This document shows positions 48,842 to 56,568 of a stretch of DNA of 64,000 bases, piece after piece (the stretch's first letter is position 1; each line of letters starts with the position of its first letter). Made by a program: the position numbers and the translations under genes. Source of the stretch: Pseudaminobacter salicylatoxidans (GTDB lineage: Bacteria; Pseudomonadota; Alphaproteobacteria; Rhizobiales; Rhizobiaceae); NCBI RefSeq assembly GCF_003148475.1, contig NZ_QGGG01000012.1, forward strand, positions 62,001-126,000, written 5' to 3'. The notes below the pieces were generated by a model. The model saw only the letters and a program-made list of their open reading frames with translations, did not search any database and was not told the origin of the DNA.

Positions 48842-49184
48842 CGCGCGCTCCTTCTGCTTCGAGTGAGCGGAGAAGGGCGAGGAGGAGGGCGATTGCTGGC
48901 GTTGCGCCTATCGCCTCCACCACATAGTCAGTGTCTGGCTGATACAACTGCATGTATCCGTCTTCGGCGCGGCCCCAGCCCCACCCCGGCCTCACCCGCC
49001 CCACCAGCGCAACGGCTGCGTCGAGGGAGGCGGTGTAGGCCGGGACATCCCATTCGTCGCGGATGCTGATTTCCAGATTGCGCAGCACTTCGTTCGGCCA
49101 ACAAACCAAGTGGTCGATGATGCGGTCAACCTCCCGATCCGGCGCTGTCAGTTTCTCCAGTCTCGCAATAAGGTCAGCGGTCAT
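48834..49184 (-). CDS. Phage protein of unknown function
   Basis: ATG 49184 follows AAGGAG and gives 116 residues (MTADLIARLEKLTAPDREVD). Short proteins with this N-terminus, followed by a Trp-rich centre and a hydrophobic helix (GATPAIALLLALLRSLEAEG), are common in rhizobial prophages and often contain the phrase TPALALLLALLKA. No function is known. Confidence 0.7.
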   Translation of the reverse strand: MTADLIARLEKLTAPDREVDRIIDHLVCWPNEVLRNLEISIRDEWDVPAYTASLDAAVALVGRVRPGWGWGRAEDGYMQLYQPDTDYVVEAIGATPAIALLLALLRSLEAEGARDD

Positions 49185-49392
49185 GGTTGGCTCCTTCGAG
49201 GTAGTGAAGTTCCCAAGTCGGATGAAATGGCAGCGGGTGCGTGTATTCCATGCCGTCCAAGCGGATGTAGAGCCGACCATCGCGGGCGCTCATGATGGTG
49301 CCGTACTCAGGCGTCTTGCCGCCTGAGTAGATGACGCGACCGCCGCGCTTGGCTGGCACGCCATATCTTTTGCGAACCCAATCCATCGACAT
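49174..49392 (-). CDS. Small phage protein, unknown function
   Basis: A 72-residue basic protein (MSMDWVRKRYGVPAKRGGRV). The centre looks like a small SH3-like beta barrel (GTIMSARDGRLYIRLDG). It starts at an ATG that shares a base with the TGA of the gene before it (TGATG), so translation is coupled. Confidence 0.6.
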   Translation of the reverse strand: MSMDWVRKRYGVPAKRGGRVIYSGGKTPEYGTIMSARDGRLYIRLDGMEYTHPLPFHPTWELHYLEGANHDR

Positions 49393-49781
49393 CACGCGCC
49401 TCCCGGACGGGCAGAGAGCAAATCGTCAGGGGCAAAGCCGTCTGTCTGGCCGTATCCCTTTTCGATATCATCCTTGCTGGCGATCATGATGTTCCAGCCG
49501 CGGCGCGCAACCATACGGTGCTCCCACGTAATCCCGGTCACGTAGAAAACAGCTTCTGGATCGTCCTCTGGGTACGGACTGGTCAAGCGCACCGGCTGCC
49601 CGACGCTGAACGGACATTCATGCGTTGGAACAGGGCTCGCCTCCACCTCTCCAGTGGGAACGATGCTGAAGCCGGCGGCTGCGAGGGAGGTGATTACGGC
49701 GTCGGCAAAGATATTCTCAGTTACGGTCGGTTCCTGGTCTCGCGGTGCAAGCGCGCGCGCTATCGCGTCTCTGGCTGTCAT
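49392..49781 (-). CDS. Phage protein of unknown function
   Basis: A 129-residue protein with an N-terminal helical segment (MTARDAIARALAPRDQEPT, ADAVITSLAAAGFSIVP) and a C-terminal beta-rich part (FSVGQPVRLTSPYPEDD, VFYVTGITWEHRM). The second half resembles KOW/SH3-type small domains in other phage early proteins. The end overlaps the next gene. Confidence 0.6.
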   Translation of the reverse strand: MTARDAIARALAPRDQEPTVTENIFADAVITSLAAAGFSIVPTGEVEASPVPTHECPFSVGQPVRLTSPYPEDDPEAVFYVTGITWEHRMVARRGWNIMIASKDDIEKGYGQTDGFAPDDLLSARPGGA

Positions 49782-50101
49782 GGCTGCTCCTTCGCGACGA
49801 GGGCGGCGCGAAGGCCGTCAAAGTCTACGTCTTCGATTAGATCGACAACAGCGTCGTACCCGCTCGCTTCAATCATGTCCGTGAGCGCGTCGAATGCGTC
49901 GTCGTCGTCGGTGAACCCTCCATGCTTCGCAATTTCCCACGCTCGTGCGAAATTCGTGGTGTCGTCATCGATGCCAAGAGTTTTGATCAACTCACGCGCG
50001 CAGGAGCCGTAAGCTGCGGCCTCCGATGAACTGCCGCCCGACGAACCCCACTCCCATCGAGCGGCCAGCGCGGCCGCTGCTAAGCGTTCACGCTTGTTCA
50101 T
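49778..50101 (-). CDS. Acidic phage protein of unknown function
   Basis: A 107-residue protein starting MNKRERLAAAALAARWEWGS. The C-terminal two thirds are acidic and helical (GFTDDDDAFDALTDMIEASG, VVDLIEDVDFDGLRAAL). High acidity in a small early protein can indicate a DNA mimic, but nothing in the sequence proves this. It overlaps the following gene by four bases. Confidence 0.6.
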   Translation of the reverse strand: MNKRERLAAAALAARWEWGSSGGSSSEAAAYGSCARELIKTLGIDDDTTNFARAWEIAKHGGFTDDDDAFDALTDMIEASGYDAVVDLIEDVDFDGLRAALVAKEQP

Positions 50102-50389
50102 CTACTCGCCCTCCTGCCCCTTGAACGCTCCCCAGCCAGTAACATCGACCCAATCGACCTTTCGACCATCTGTCGCGGCTATCGGTACGCGATCATCAAT
50201 CGGCTCGACATTTCCGTTGAATTCGCCATCTTCTGTCACAAGAAACTGCGGTGCGGACTCCTTGCGGGCCTCCCATGCAGCAATCAGTTCATCAAGCGCC
50301 TGCCTTGATACACCGACTTCGCAGCCGTCCATGTCAAGCTGACGCTGGTTGTTCTTGAGGGCTTCCAGCGCCTTCGGGTCGAGGGTCAT
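50102..50389 (-). CDS. Small phage protein, unknown function
   Basis: A 95-residue protein (MTLDPKALEALKNNQRQLDM). The pattern DGCEVGVSRQALDELIAAWE is typical of short early proteins that sit beside HNH or recombination genes in rhizobial phages. It ends right before the next gene's start and its start overlaps the HNH gene stop. Confidence 0.62.
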   Translation of the reverse strand: MTLDPKALEALKNNQRQLDMDGCEVGVSRQALDELIAAWEARKESAPQFLVTEDGEFNGNVEPIDDRVPIAATDGRKVDWVDVTGWGAFKGQEGE

Positions 50390-50793
50390 TGTGCTATCTC
50401 CTTGAACATGGCGCGGGGTTCGAGAGCCTTGAAGGCGCTCTTGTCGATGGCGGTCTGTTTCGGAAGGGCTTTCGGCGGCGATGGGATGCGGCCCTTGGGG
50501 CGGATCGCGCCCGTGTGCTTGCCGCGCACCTTGGCAACCTTGGCCTTTTCGGCCACATCAGCGGCCGTCTTTTCGGCATGACAGGCGACATGAACCGGCT
50601 TGAGGTTCTTTTCCCGATTTTCGCCGCCGTTGATGAGCGCGGTGACGTGATCCAGCGCCCATTTTTTGCCGATGATGGGCTGGCGGCAGATATGGCACTT
50701 GCCGTCCTCACGGTCGAAGACGCGTTGCCGGACACGGGGCGGTGCGCGCTGGTCGTCGTTGTCGCCGATCCATTCTTTGCGGGTGCGGGCCAT
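50386..50793 (-). CDS. HNH endonuclease
   Basis: The 135-residue protein has a zinc-ribbon HNH fold: CHICRQPI, then LDHVTALINGGENREKNLKP and the second zinc pair in CHAEKT. The His of LDHV and the Asn of the NL motif are the catalytic positions. The tail is basic and Pro/Lys-rich. In an early operon it may cut DNA during recombination or packaging-linked steps; specificity is unknown. Confidence 0.9.
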   Translation of the reverse strand: MARTRKEWIGDNDDQRAPPRVRQRVFDREDGKCHICRQPIIGKKWALDHVTALINGGENREKNLKPVHVACHAEKTAADVAEKAKVAKVRGKHTGAIRPKGRIPSPPKALPKQTAIDKSAFKALEPRAMFKEIAQ

Positions 50794-51262
50794 CTACGCA
50801 CCGCCTTTCGGCGCCGGCAGGAGCGGCTGCAAAGGCTCGCCAGCGTAGGCGGCTGCGATCCGGGGCAGAACATGCTCGGAAACGCTGTGGCCGTCAGGCA
50901 TCTGGATATGGGCGAGGAAAGCGTCCTCGAATGTCTCGATGCCGCTATCGATGCTTTCCAGCTTCGCCTTGATGCAGAGATACAGTGCCCGCCAGCGGGA
51001 CCGGCAAGCCTGTTCCCATGCAGCCATCGCAGAATCGACCGTACGGGTCTTGCCGCGGGCCGTCATGATGAACCGCTTATCCATCTGGCTCGGCAGCGGC
51101 AGGTGAAAGACAATGCGACGGCCCCCCCATCTCGAAAACAAGGATGGCGCGCGTCTGCTCCTCGAACACGCCGAAGCCGGCGGCCTTGTGCTTCCGAAGC
51201 AGGCCGTCGATCTCGCCCTTGGTCTTGGAGACGGCGACGGAAGTAGTTGCCGCATAGGCCAT
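50794..51262 (-). pseudogene. Conserved phage early protein split by a one-base frameshift
   Basis: Two frames together make one protein. Frame 1 starts MAYAATTSVAVSKTKGEIDG and reaches VFEMGG; frame 2 continues as RRIVFHLPLPSQMDKRF to the C-terminus PLLPAPKGGA. The switch falls in a run of seven G (51122-51128 on the opposite strand); six G would restore a single frame of about 155 residues. Whole proteins of this type occur next to recT in related prophages as I recall. Sequencing error, real mutation and slippage are all possible. Confidence 0.78.
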
Positions 51263-52524
51263 CACGCCACCCCCATCCATTTCCGCGCCTGATCCATGAG
51301 GAAAGGCATAGCCTGATCCCGGCCGGCCGGATTTTCGATCAGTCGGGCGCATGCCTTGTAGGCGTTCTGGACGAACTCCTTGTCATCCGGCAGTTCGGAC
51401 AGCCATGCCATCCGGGCCTTGTCCAGACGGTCGGCACGCTCGGCATCAGCTTCGTGGGTTGCCGCGTCGAACATGGAGGTTACGCATTCCTCGAGCAGGA
51501 ACAGCTTTTTCTTCTGTTCGTCGGATAGCTCGGAGGAAGGCGCGGCCTGTTCCGTGGTTACCTGGCCGGGGTTGTCGCCTTCTTCCTTAGTGCCCGCTTC
51601 ATCAGCAGGCGAAGTTTCGGCAGCGGGATCGCCTACGCTGGACATGGTGGCTGTCCCGCTGCCGTCGTCGGTGGAGGGAGCCGACGATTGGGAATTGTCT
51701 TCGGTTTGGGTGCTGGCGGGCTCGCCGTTGGGCGTTTCTCCGTCGGTGTGAGCAAACCCTTCGTGGTACTCGATCGCGTTCTGTGGCCGCCCTGCGGTCA
51801 AGCGGTCGCGTAATGACGGTTGCGGATCAGGTGCGCGGCTCAAATCATAGAGCTCGTTGTCGCGCTGCATCAGGTCGTGGATTTCCGCTGACAGAGGCAG
51901 GCGCTTGGCCAGACGGCGAATTGCCGACTTCTTGGCCATTTCCTCCCACCACTGGACCCACGGCCCCTTATCCTTCGACCGGGAGACGCTTCTGATCTTG
52001 TCGATATCGCGCGGCGTCAGCGTTTCGACATAGACTGATCCGTCCTTCGTCTTCGCCAGCGCGAATACCTGCCGGATCGTGTCATAGTCGGGATGCTCGG
52101 CCTGCTCATAGGCGACATGCTCGCCGTCGTCATCGACCCAGGCACGGAAGGTATCGCCACCATAGACCACCTTAGCCGTGATCATGGCGATCTCGCCGGA
52201 CTGGTGCATCTTCTTGATGATGCCGCCGATCATCGGCATCCACTGGACGACATTGCCGAAGCAGACGAATGCGCCCTCGCGCTTGTCGGGCAGCAATCCA
52301 TCCTGAGCAGCGCGCATTGAGGCTTCCAGAAGCGACTTGCGGTCGGCTCGCATCAATTGCGGATCACCGAGAACGGCCGTCAGCACAATCCGCTGAAAGC
52401 GCTCGGGCTTGATGTGCTCGGGCAGGGCGGCAATGAACTGGTCGCCCATGCGGGTGAGCTCGTCGCGGAATTGCTGCTGCGGAGAGACGGCGCGTCCCTC
52501 GCTGATAGGGGCGATCTGGTTCAT
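51262..52524 (-). CDS. recT: RecT-family single-strand annealing protein
   Basis: The 420-residue protein carries the RecT core in the first 230 residues (LTAVLGDPQLMRADRKSLLE, AAQDGLLPDKREGAFVCFG, WVQWWEEMAKKSAIRRLAKR) and an acidic, Ser/Thr/Glu-rich linker after 260 with a helical tail. It anneals complementary single strands for phage recombination, with the exonuclease encoded upstream. The start overlaps the exonuclease gene by four bases, and its stop overlaps the next start (TGATG). Confidence 0.92.
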   Translation of the reverse strand: MNQIAPISEGRAVSPQQQFRDELTRMGDQFIAALPEHIKPERFQRIVLTAVLGDPQLMRADRKSLLEASMRAAQDGLLPDKREGAFVCFGNVVQWMPMIGGIIKKMHQSGEIAMITAKVVYGGDTFRAWVDDDGEHVAYEQAEHPDYDTIRQVFALAKTKDGSVYVETLTPRDIDKIRSVSRSKDKGPWVQWWEEMAKKSAIRRLAKRLPLSAEIHDLMQRDNELYDLSRAPDPQPSLRDRLTAGRPQNAIEYHEGFAHTDGETPNGEPASTQTEDNSQSSAPSTDDGSGTATMSSVGDPAAETSPADEAGTKEEGDNPGQVTTEQAAPSSELSDEQKKKLFLLEECVTSMFDAATHEADAERADRLDKARMAWLSELPDDKEFVQNAYKACARLIENPAGRDQAMPFLMDQARKWMGVA

Positions 52525-53522
52525 GCTGCCTCGCGATCTTGCTGGTCAAGGAAGGTGTCGAGCCGTTCGGCCGACCAAGTTTTCATGTGAATGGGGCGCT
52601 CCCCGCCGTCGAAGGGACGGGCGCCGGGCCATTCGTTCTTGTCGAGGCATTGCCGGATCGTGTTCAGACACCAGCGGATGGCCCGCTCGCCGCGGTCGAT
52701 TGCGAAGCTGGACATCTCGACGTGAGCCGTGTCGGGCACATCGTCGTTGAGGACATAGACGAGAACGAACGTTTCGAATGGAATGCCGAGTTCGCGGCAG
52801 ACCATGCGGATCATGGCGGCCTGCAGATAATAGCCGGCGTCGAAAATCTGCCGCTCGAGAAAGTCCTCATCGAACTTGCCGGCGGTTTTCAGGTCCGCAA
52901 ACACGCCATCGGCGTTCGGCATGGCGTCGGGGCGGACCTTAAGCCAGATCCCGGTTTCCCGATCCTTCCAGCAGATCGTGCGCTCGACACGGCCGTTGAG
53001 GACACCGAGCTTGACCATTTCATTTGTGCTGGCGTCGGCATGGATTCGCCGGATGCGCTCGATCTGGTCAGGGGTGACGACGGTCTTTCCGGCCTTGCGG
53101 ACGGCATCGCGCCACTCCTGGGCGGCCTTGGTCCGGTAGTCAGGATACTCTTTCGGCCGGAGGGCAAAGCCATCCTCGAAAATCTCGTCGCCAAGCAGGA
53201 GGCAGTGAGCTGCCTTGCCGAAATCCAGCGCCTCGGAAGGCTCCTGCTCGATATGGTTCGGGTTCCATGCCCATCGCCCCCAAAACGCTTTGGGCGAGCC
53301 GCCATGAGCGGGCAGCATCCATTTCAGGATGGACTTAGAAACGGACGGGGCGTCGAACAGGTCGGGCTTGCGGTGGTAGTCCTCGAGAGTGATCCCGGAA
53401 TAGACGCCGCGCGTGGTGATCGGATTGCCGTCCCACTTCCTCTCGATGTTGGCCATCACGCGGTCGATCGGTGCAGATACGTGCTCCATCGCGTCTTGGT
53501 CGATATCAACGTGCCGGTTCAT
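52521..53522 (-). CDS. RecE-like PD-(D/E)XK exonuclease
   Basis: The 333-residue protein has the cas4/RecE-type nuclease core: an N-terminal SVSKSILKWMLPAHGGSP, the DFGKAAHCLLLG helix, and the catalytic strand pair KVRPDAMPNADGVFADLKTA (Asp, then Asp-x-Lys). It should resect double-stranded ends so that RecT can bind the exposed strand. Placement with recT makes a RecET-type pair. Confidence 0.9.
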   Translation of the reverse strand: MNRHVDIDQDAMEHVSAPIDRVMANIERKWDGNPITTRGVYSGITLEDYHRKPDLFDAPSVSKSILKWMLPAHGGSPKAFWGRWAWNPNHIEQEPSEALDFGKAAHCLLLGDEIFEDGFALRPKEYPDYRTKAAQEWRDAVRKAGKTVVTPDQIERIRRIHADASTNEMVKLGVLNGRVERTICWKDRETGIWLKVRPDAMPNADGVFADLKTAGKFDEDFLERQIFDAGYYLQAAMIRMVCRELGIPFETFVLVYVLNDDVPDTAHVEMSSFAIDRGERAIRWCLNTIRQCLDKNEWPGARPFDGGERPIHMKTWSAERLDTFLDQQDREAA

Positions 53523-53704
53523 GCTGCTTCTCCCATGCGAAAGGCTTCGAAGACACGCAGGCAGGCTTTGGCCTCCGCGTAGTGCTGGTCACGGTTTTGC
53601 TGGGGCATCGTTTCGAAGCGGCGTCGGGCCTTGTCCGGGTCGCGCTCACGGCTGAACTCCCGGAAAATGGCGAAGGCCGCTTCGTGGATCGGGTCGCCGT
53701 TCAT
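53519..53704 (-). CDS. Small phage protein, unknown function
   Basis: A 61-residue, mostly helical and charged protein (MNGDPIHEAAFAIFREFSRE). The start at 53704 overlaps the stop of the small membrane protein gene (TGAATG arrangement), and its end overlaps the exonuclease gene. The longer frame to 54019 is a shadow of the PAPS-reductase-like gene. Confidence 0.6.
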   Translation of the reverse strand: MNGDPIHEAAFAIFREFSRERDPDKARRRFETMPQQNRDQHYAEAKACLRVFEAFRMGEAA

Positions 53705-53838
53705 TGCGCAAAAACCCCAATCCAAAGGCCGGCACCGATCAGAAAGACCGTGATCGAAATGCCAGCGATGATGTCGGTGATGGTGCCGGCGAACGTGGCC
53801 GGCTCGTCTGGTGAAGGAGTGCGGAGGAGGCGGGACAT
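53701..53838 (-). CDS. Small membrane protein
   Basis: A 45-residue protein (MSRLLRTPSPDEPATFAGTI) with one hydrophobic segment of about 20 residues (IIAGISITVFLIGAGLWIGV) at its C-terminal half. It is too short for most gene finders but is framed by overlaps on both sides, which supports reality. A single-span early phage protein could act in superinfection exclusion; this is a guess. Confidence 0.55.
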   Translation of the reverse strand: MSRLLRTPSPDEPATFAGTITDIIAGISITVFLIGAGLWIGVFAQ

Positions 53839-54635
53839 CACGCGGCCCTCGCCATGCAGTCCTTGCACATGGGCGCAAAGAGTTCGGATTGACGGCTGTC
53901 GCGGCGAGGGAAGGTATCGCCCCAGCCGAAGCCGTGAAGACGCTTGGCCTCTGCCTCCAGTTCGGAAAGCCACTTGCCCCACTCTGGATAGAGCGCAGCA
54001 GCTTCGGCCCGTTCGCCACTCGTCTGCATCGTGCCGCACATGCACTCGCCGGAGCGGCAAAGCTGGACAGATACCGGGTTGATCGGGGTGCGACGGCTTT
54101 CGAGATAGGCGTCCCGGCTGTCCTGGTCCCAATCGTAGATCAGGCTGAGCCATATGTTGTTCGGTGCCGCCGGATCGCTCCGCCAGACCTGCAGGTTCTT
54201 CTTGCGATTTTCGCTTTCGTCCTTGCGGGCGCCATTGATGAGCAGGATGCGAACATCGCGCCGACGCTGGCGAATGAACTTCGACACCGCCTTGCGGAAA
54301 GGCGTGGCTTTCAGGACGCGATACGCAAAACCATGCGCCCCGATGCCTTTGCCGAAGAAGCCCTTGCGGAGAACGTAATCCTCATAGGCCGTGCCAGCGT
54401 CGGCCTCGACGTAATCACCGAGCTTGCCATAGGTGTCGCGGACGAACTCAGTCGTCTGAGGGATGCCGCAGCGGGTGTTCCCGTGCATCACCATGTCGAT
54501 CTTGACGCCCAGTTCGCGGGCGACCTGATCGGACGCGGCGCTGTCCTTGCCGCCAGAAACCATCGAGACGATGTGCGTCGGGCTGAACTGGTCGATTGCC
54601 TGCCGCAGGATCGCGGCGCTCTTGTCGATGAGCAT
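53838..54635 (-). CDS. Phosphoadenosine-phosphosulfate-reductase-like protein
   Basis: The 265-residue protein has the ATP-pyrophosphatase P-loop SGGKDS (about residue 27) of the PAPS reductase/DndC superfamily, and a C-terminal cysteine set (CRSGECMCGT, MCKDCMA) suitable for an iron-sulfur or zinc site. Free-standing members occur in phages; they have been linked to nucleobase or DNA backbone modification in DndC relatives, but no dnd partner is visible. It lies in the recombination operon, overlapping both neighbours. Confidence 0.85.
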   Translation of the reverse strand: MLIDKSAAILRQAIDQFSPTHIVSMVSGGKDSAASDQVARELGVKIDMVMHGNTRCGIPQTTEFVRDTYGKLGDYVEADAGTAYEDYVLRKGFFGKGIGAHGFAYRVLKATPFRKAVSKFIRQRRRDVRILLINGARKDESENRKKNLQVWRSDPAAPNNIWLSLIYDWDQDSRDAYLESRRTPINPVSVQLCRSGECMCGTMQTSGERAEAAALYPEWGKWLSELEAEAKRLHGFGWGDTFPRRDSRQSELFAPMCKDCMARAA

Positions 54636-54850
54636 CACGCCGTCTCCTTAGTCTGGTTGCCTTCGACTACGAGTGAAGCAAGGAACTGGTCGGCTTCCGC
54701 CGCGACGTTCCGTGCGCGCTCGACGCGTTCCCACTGGCTCTTGCCAAGGCCGGACTGATACCGGACGGCTTCCAGCAATCGGGCGAGGTCGGTGATCGAA
54801 CGGATGGCCGCACAAAGGTGGCTGTCCATTTTGGAGAGACGGTCCGACAT
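54635..54850 (-). CDS. Small phage protein, unknown function
   Basis: A 71-residue helical protein (MSDRLSKMDSHLCAAIRSIT) with a long predicted helix (ARNVAAEADQFLASLVVEGN). Its stop overlaps the start of the PAPS-reductase-like gene (TGATG), so it is translationally coupled. Confidence 0.6.
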   Translation of the reverse strand: MSDRLSKMDSHLCAAIRSITDLARLLEAVRYQSGLGKSQWERVERARNVAAEADQFLASLVVEGNQTKETA

Positions 54851-55074
54851 CACACTGCCTCCTGGCTCTGGCCGAGGGCGGCCTTGATGGATGCATTGAG
54901 GCGGGCGCGGGTCAGCGCGTCGGTCGCCTCAGTGTGAGTGGGATGGCTGGAAACGTGCCGGTATCCGTCATCGGACAGGCGCAGCACCTTGTGCTCGGTC
55001 GGGCGACCAACCTTGGTGTAGCTGCCGGTTCCCCAGCGCTCGAATTCGACAAGAGCGGCTTCGAGGTCGAACAT
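54850..55074 (-). CDS. Small phage protein, unknown function
   Basis: ATG 55074 follows GGGAGGT. The 74-residue protein (MFDLEAALVEFERWGTGSYT) has a helix-then-strand N-terminus and a helical C-terminus (ALTRARLNASIKAALGQSQE). It is coupled to both neighbours by overlaps. Confidence 0.62.
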   Translation of the reverse strand: MFDLEAALVEFERWGTGSYTKVGRPTEHKVLRLSDDGYRHVSSHPTHTEATDALTRARLNASIKAALGQSQEAV

Positions 55075-55370
55075 CAGAACACCTCCCGCGCCATCTGGTG
55101 GAGCCGGTCGCCACGCGAACACGCACGGTCGAAATCCGGGTATTCCGGCTCTTCCTCGACCTCATCCGCGATGAACTCGTCGGTCACGTCCCTGCAGGTG
55201 CCTTCGACGGCGTTGAACCGGACCACCGAATAATCGGTCTGGTCGCTGTTCAGGTCCTTGGCGATGCCATCGGCTTCGCGGCGGGAGTAGGCGACGAGGG
55301 CATCGATATGCTCGCCGGCGAAGATCCAGTGATCGCTGTCGGTCAGCAGTGGGGCGGTGCGGGCAGCCAT
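55074..55370 (-). CDS. Acidic phage protein of unknown function
   Basis: A 98-residue protein (MAARTAPLLTDSDHWIFAGE). The middle is mixed alpha-beta (RREADGIAKDLNSDQTDYSV) and the C-terminal third is strongly acidic (EFIADEVEEEPEYPDFD). The ATG overlaps nothing but comes two bases before the preceding stop, as in a coupled operon. Confidence 0.6.
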   Translation of the reverse strand: MAARTAPLLTDSDHWIFAGEHIDALVAYSRREADGIAKDLNSDQTDYSVVRFNAVEGTCRDVTDEFIADEVEEEPEYPDFDRACSRGDRLHQMAREVF

Positions 55371-55371
55371 C

Positions 55372-55656
55372 TCAGCGGCCCTCCGCCTTGGCAATTGCGG
55401 CGCGCCAGCTAGCCAGCGTTTCGTTGTCCTCGCCATCATGGAAGGCAACCGCCTCTTTCAGAGCGACCAGCAAATCCGGCGCGGCGGAGATCAGGCGGGC
55501 GTTGGCTTCGCCTTGGTCTGTCCTGCCGCTACCTTCGCCGCCGTATGCGACTGCTATGTTTGGATCTATCAGGTGTCCAAATCCCAGTCGGCCAGCGTAG
55601 GTCCACGGCCCCGGAGTGCGCTCCTGCTTGCTCTTTTGTTTGGTGATTGCGTTCAT
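55372..55656 (-). CDS. Conserved phage protein of unknown function
   Basis: From ATG 55656 behind GGAGGG the protein has 94 residues. The core (GEANARLISAAPDLLVALKE) is a frequent signature of small early proteins in many temperate phages (ANARLIAAAPDLLAAL type). A TPGPWTY motif precedes it. Function is unknown. Confidence 0.75.
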   Translation of the reverse strand: MNAITKQKSKQERTPGPWTYAGRLGFGHLIDPNIAVAYGGEGSGRTDQGEANARLISAAPDLLVALKEAVAFHDGEDNETLASWRAAIAKAEGR

Positions 55657-55717
55657 CTCACCCTCCAATTGTTGGAAGCATTCGGGAAACCCGCCCAGAG
55701 GCGGGAAACCGGAAGGC

Positions 55718-56284
55718 TCAGGCCGGTGCTTTCTGGAGTGGTTGGATCATGCTGCGGTCACGACGATCACTTGCTTGATCGTCGGCGCTCTTGACGTTGA
55801 AGACGTCCGAGAGAAGGCGGTTGACCGTCTCGTGCAGTTCGCCGCGAAGTTTGTCCTTGAGCGATCCGCCAAGGTTGACGACGTGTTGCTTCATCTCGCC
55901 TCGGAAGTCGGCGGCGACCAACTGTGTCATCATCCATTCGGCGCGGGTCAGTTCGGCGCCATATCCGTTTGACGGCTTCCCCTGCCTGTCGACCTTGGCG
56001 TTCCAGTAGCCGCCGATCAGCTTTTCCAGTTCGGCCCGGATCGTGGTCTTTTCGCCCTTCTGCTGGCCGAAGCTGTCGACCTTGCAATATTCGCGCTCAA
56101 GGCCATTCGAGATGGCGAGTTCGATCTCGCTGCGAATGCGCGCTTCGGCGACTTCCTTCCAGAGCTTCTCAACGCGGCCGTCAAAGGCGCGCTTGGCGCG
56201 GTCATAGAGAGTTTCATCGCCAATCAGCTTGTCGGCGACCTCCGCAATGATGGCGTCCTCAATGCGTGCTTGGTTCAGTTCCAT
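55718..56284 (-). CDS. First gene of the leftward early operon, unknown function
   Basis: ATG 56284 lies at a good distance from GGAGG. The 188-residue protein is helical and charged (MELNQARIEDAIIAEVADKL; KLWKEVAEARIRSEIELAIS; YWNAKVDRQGKPSNGYGAEL). It has no recognised domain. The operon promoter must lie in the following 280 bases, where operator-like repeats are found. Confidence 0.7.
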   Translation of the reverse strand: MELNQARIEDAIIAEVADKLIGDETLYDRAKRAFDGRVEKLWKEVAEARIRSEIELAISNGLEREYCKVDSFGQQKGEKTTIRAELEKLIGGYWNAKVDRQGKPSNGYGAELTRAEWMMTQLVAADFRGEMKQHVVNLGGSLKDKLRGELHETVNRLLSDVFNVKSADDQASDRRDRSMIQPLQKAPA

Positions 56285-56391
56285 TCCCATTCCCTCCAAT
56301 TGATCGGCAGCGTCTGCTCGAGGCCCGGAACACCGCCGGTTGACCCGGGCGGTGGTTCACATCTCGACCTCCTTGCCCGCTGTGGTTCTGT

Positions 56392-56484
56392 TCAGGTCGC
56401 AACCAGATCGGCCGGGGCTTCTTCGTGGTGGCGATGCCAGATCAGGCTGGTGCCGTCTTCGTGGCTTGCGTGCTGATAGTGCAT
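56392..56484 (-). CDS. Possible very small protein (30 residues)
   Basis: A minus-strand frame from ATG 56484 (or GTG 56493) reads MHYQHASHEDGTSLIWHRHH and ends EEAPADLVAT. The His-rich, non-random composition and lack of stops are suggestive, but there is no clear ribosome site, so this is tentative. It lies in front of the leftward operon. Confidence 0.3.
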   Translation of the reverse strand: MHYQHASHEDGTSLIWHRHHEEAPADLVAT

Positions 56485-56487
56485 CCC

Positions 56488-56527
56488 ATTCACATAATGG
56501 TCAAGCCGAAAAGTGAATGTGATGAAC
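56488..56527. promoter_or_regulatory. Repressor-operator-like repeats in the early divergent region
   Basis: ATTCACAT (56488-56495) faces GTGAATGTGATGAAC (56513-56527). The latter is the exact reverse complement of a 15-base sequence in the immunity region (61865-61879). The region lies between two divergent early operons and likely binds the XRE repressor. Confidence 0.7.
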
Positions 56528-56568
56528 ATTTATTTTGACGAGCACGGAATCGATGCCTAAAAGGGGGC

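Noticed and set aside
53811-54758. 315-codon plus-strand frame in the prophage
   Set aside because: It is antisense to the PAPS-reductase-like gene, which has a real motif and operon overlaps.
56524-56562. 12-codon plus-strand frame (MNIYFDEHGIDA) before the rightward early gene
   Set aside because: It is too short to support and overlaps the operator-like sequence; it could be a leader peptide, but there is no further evidence.
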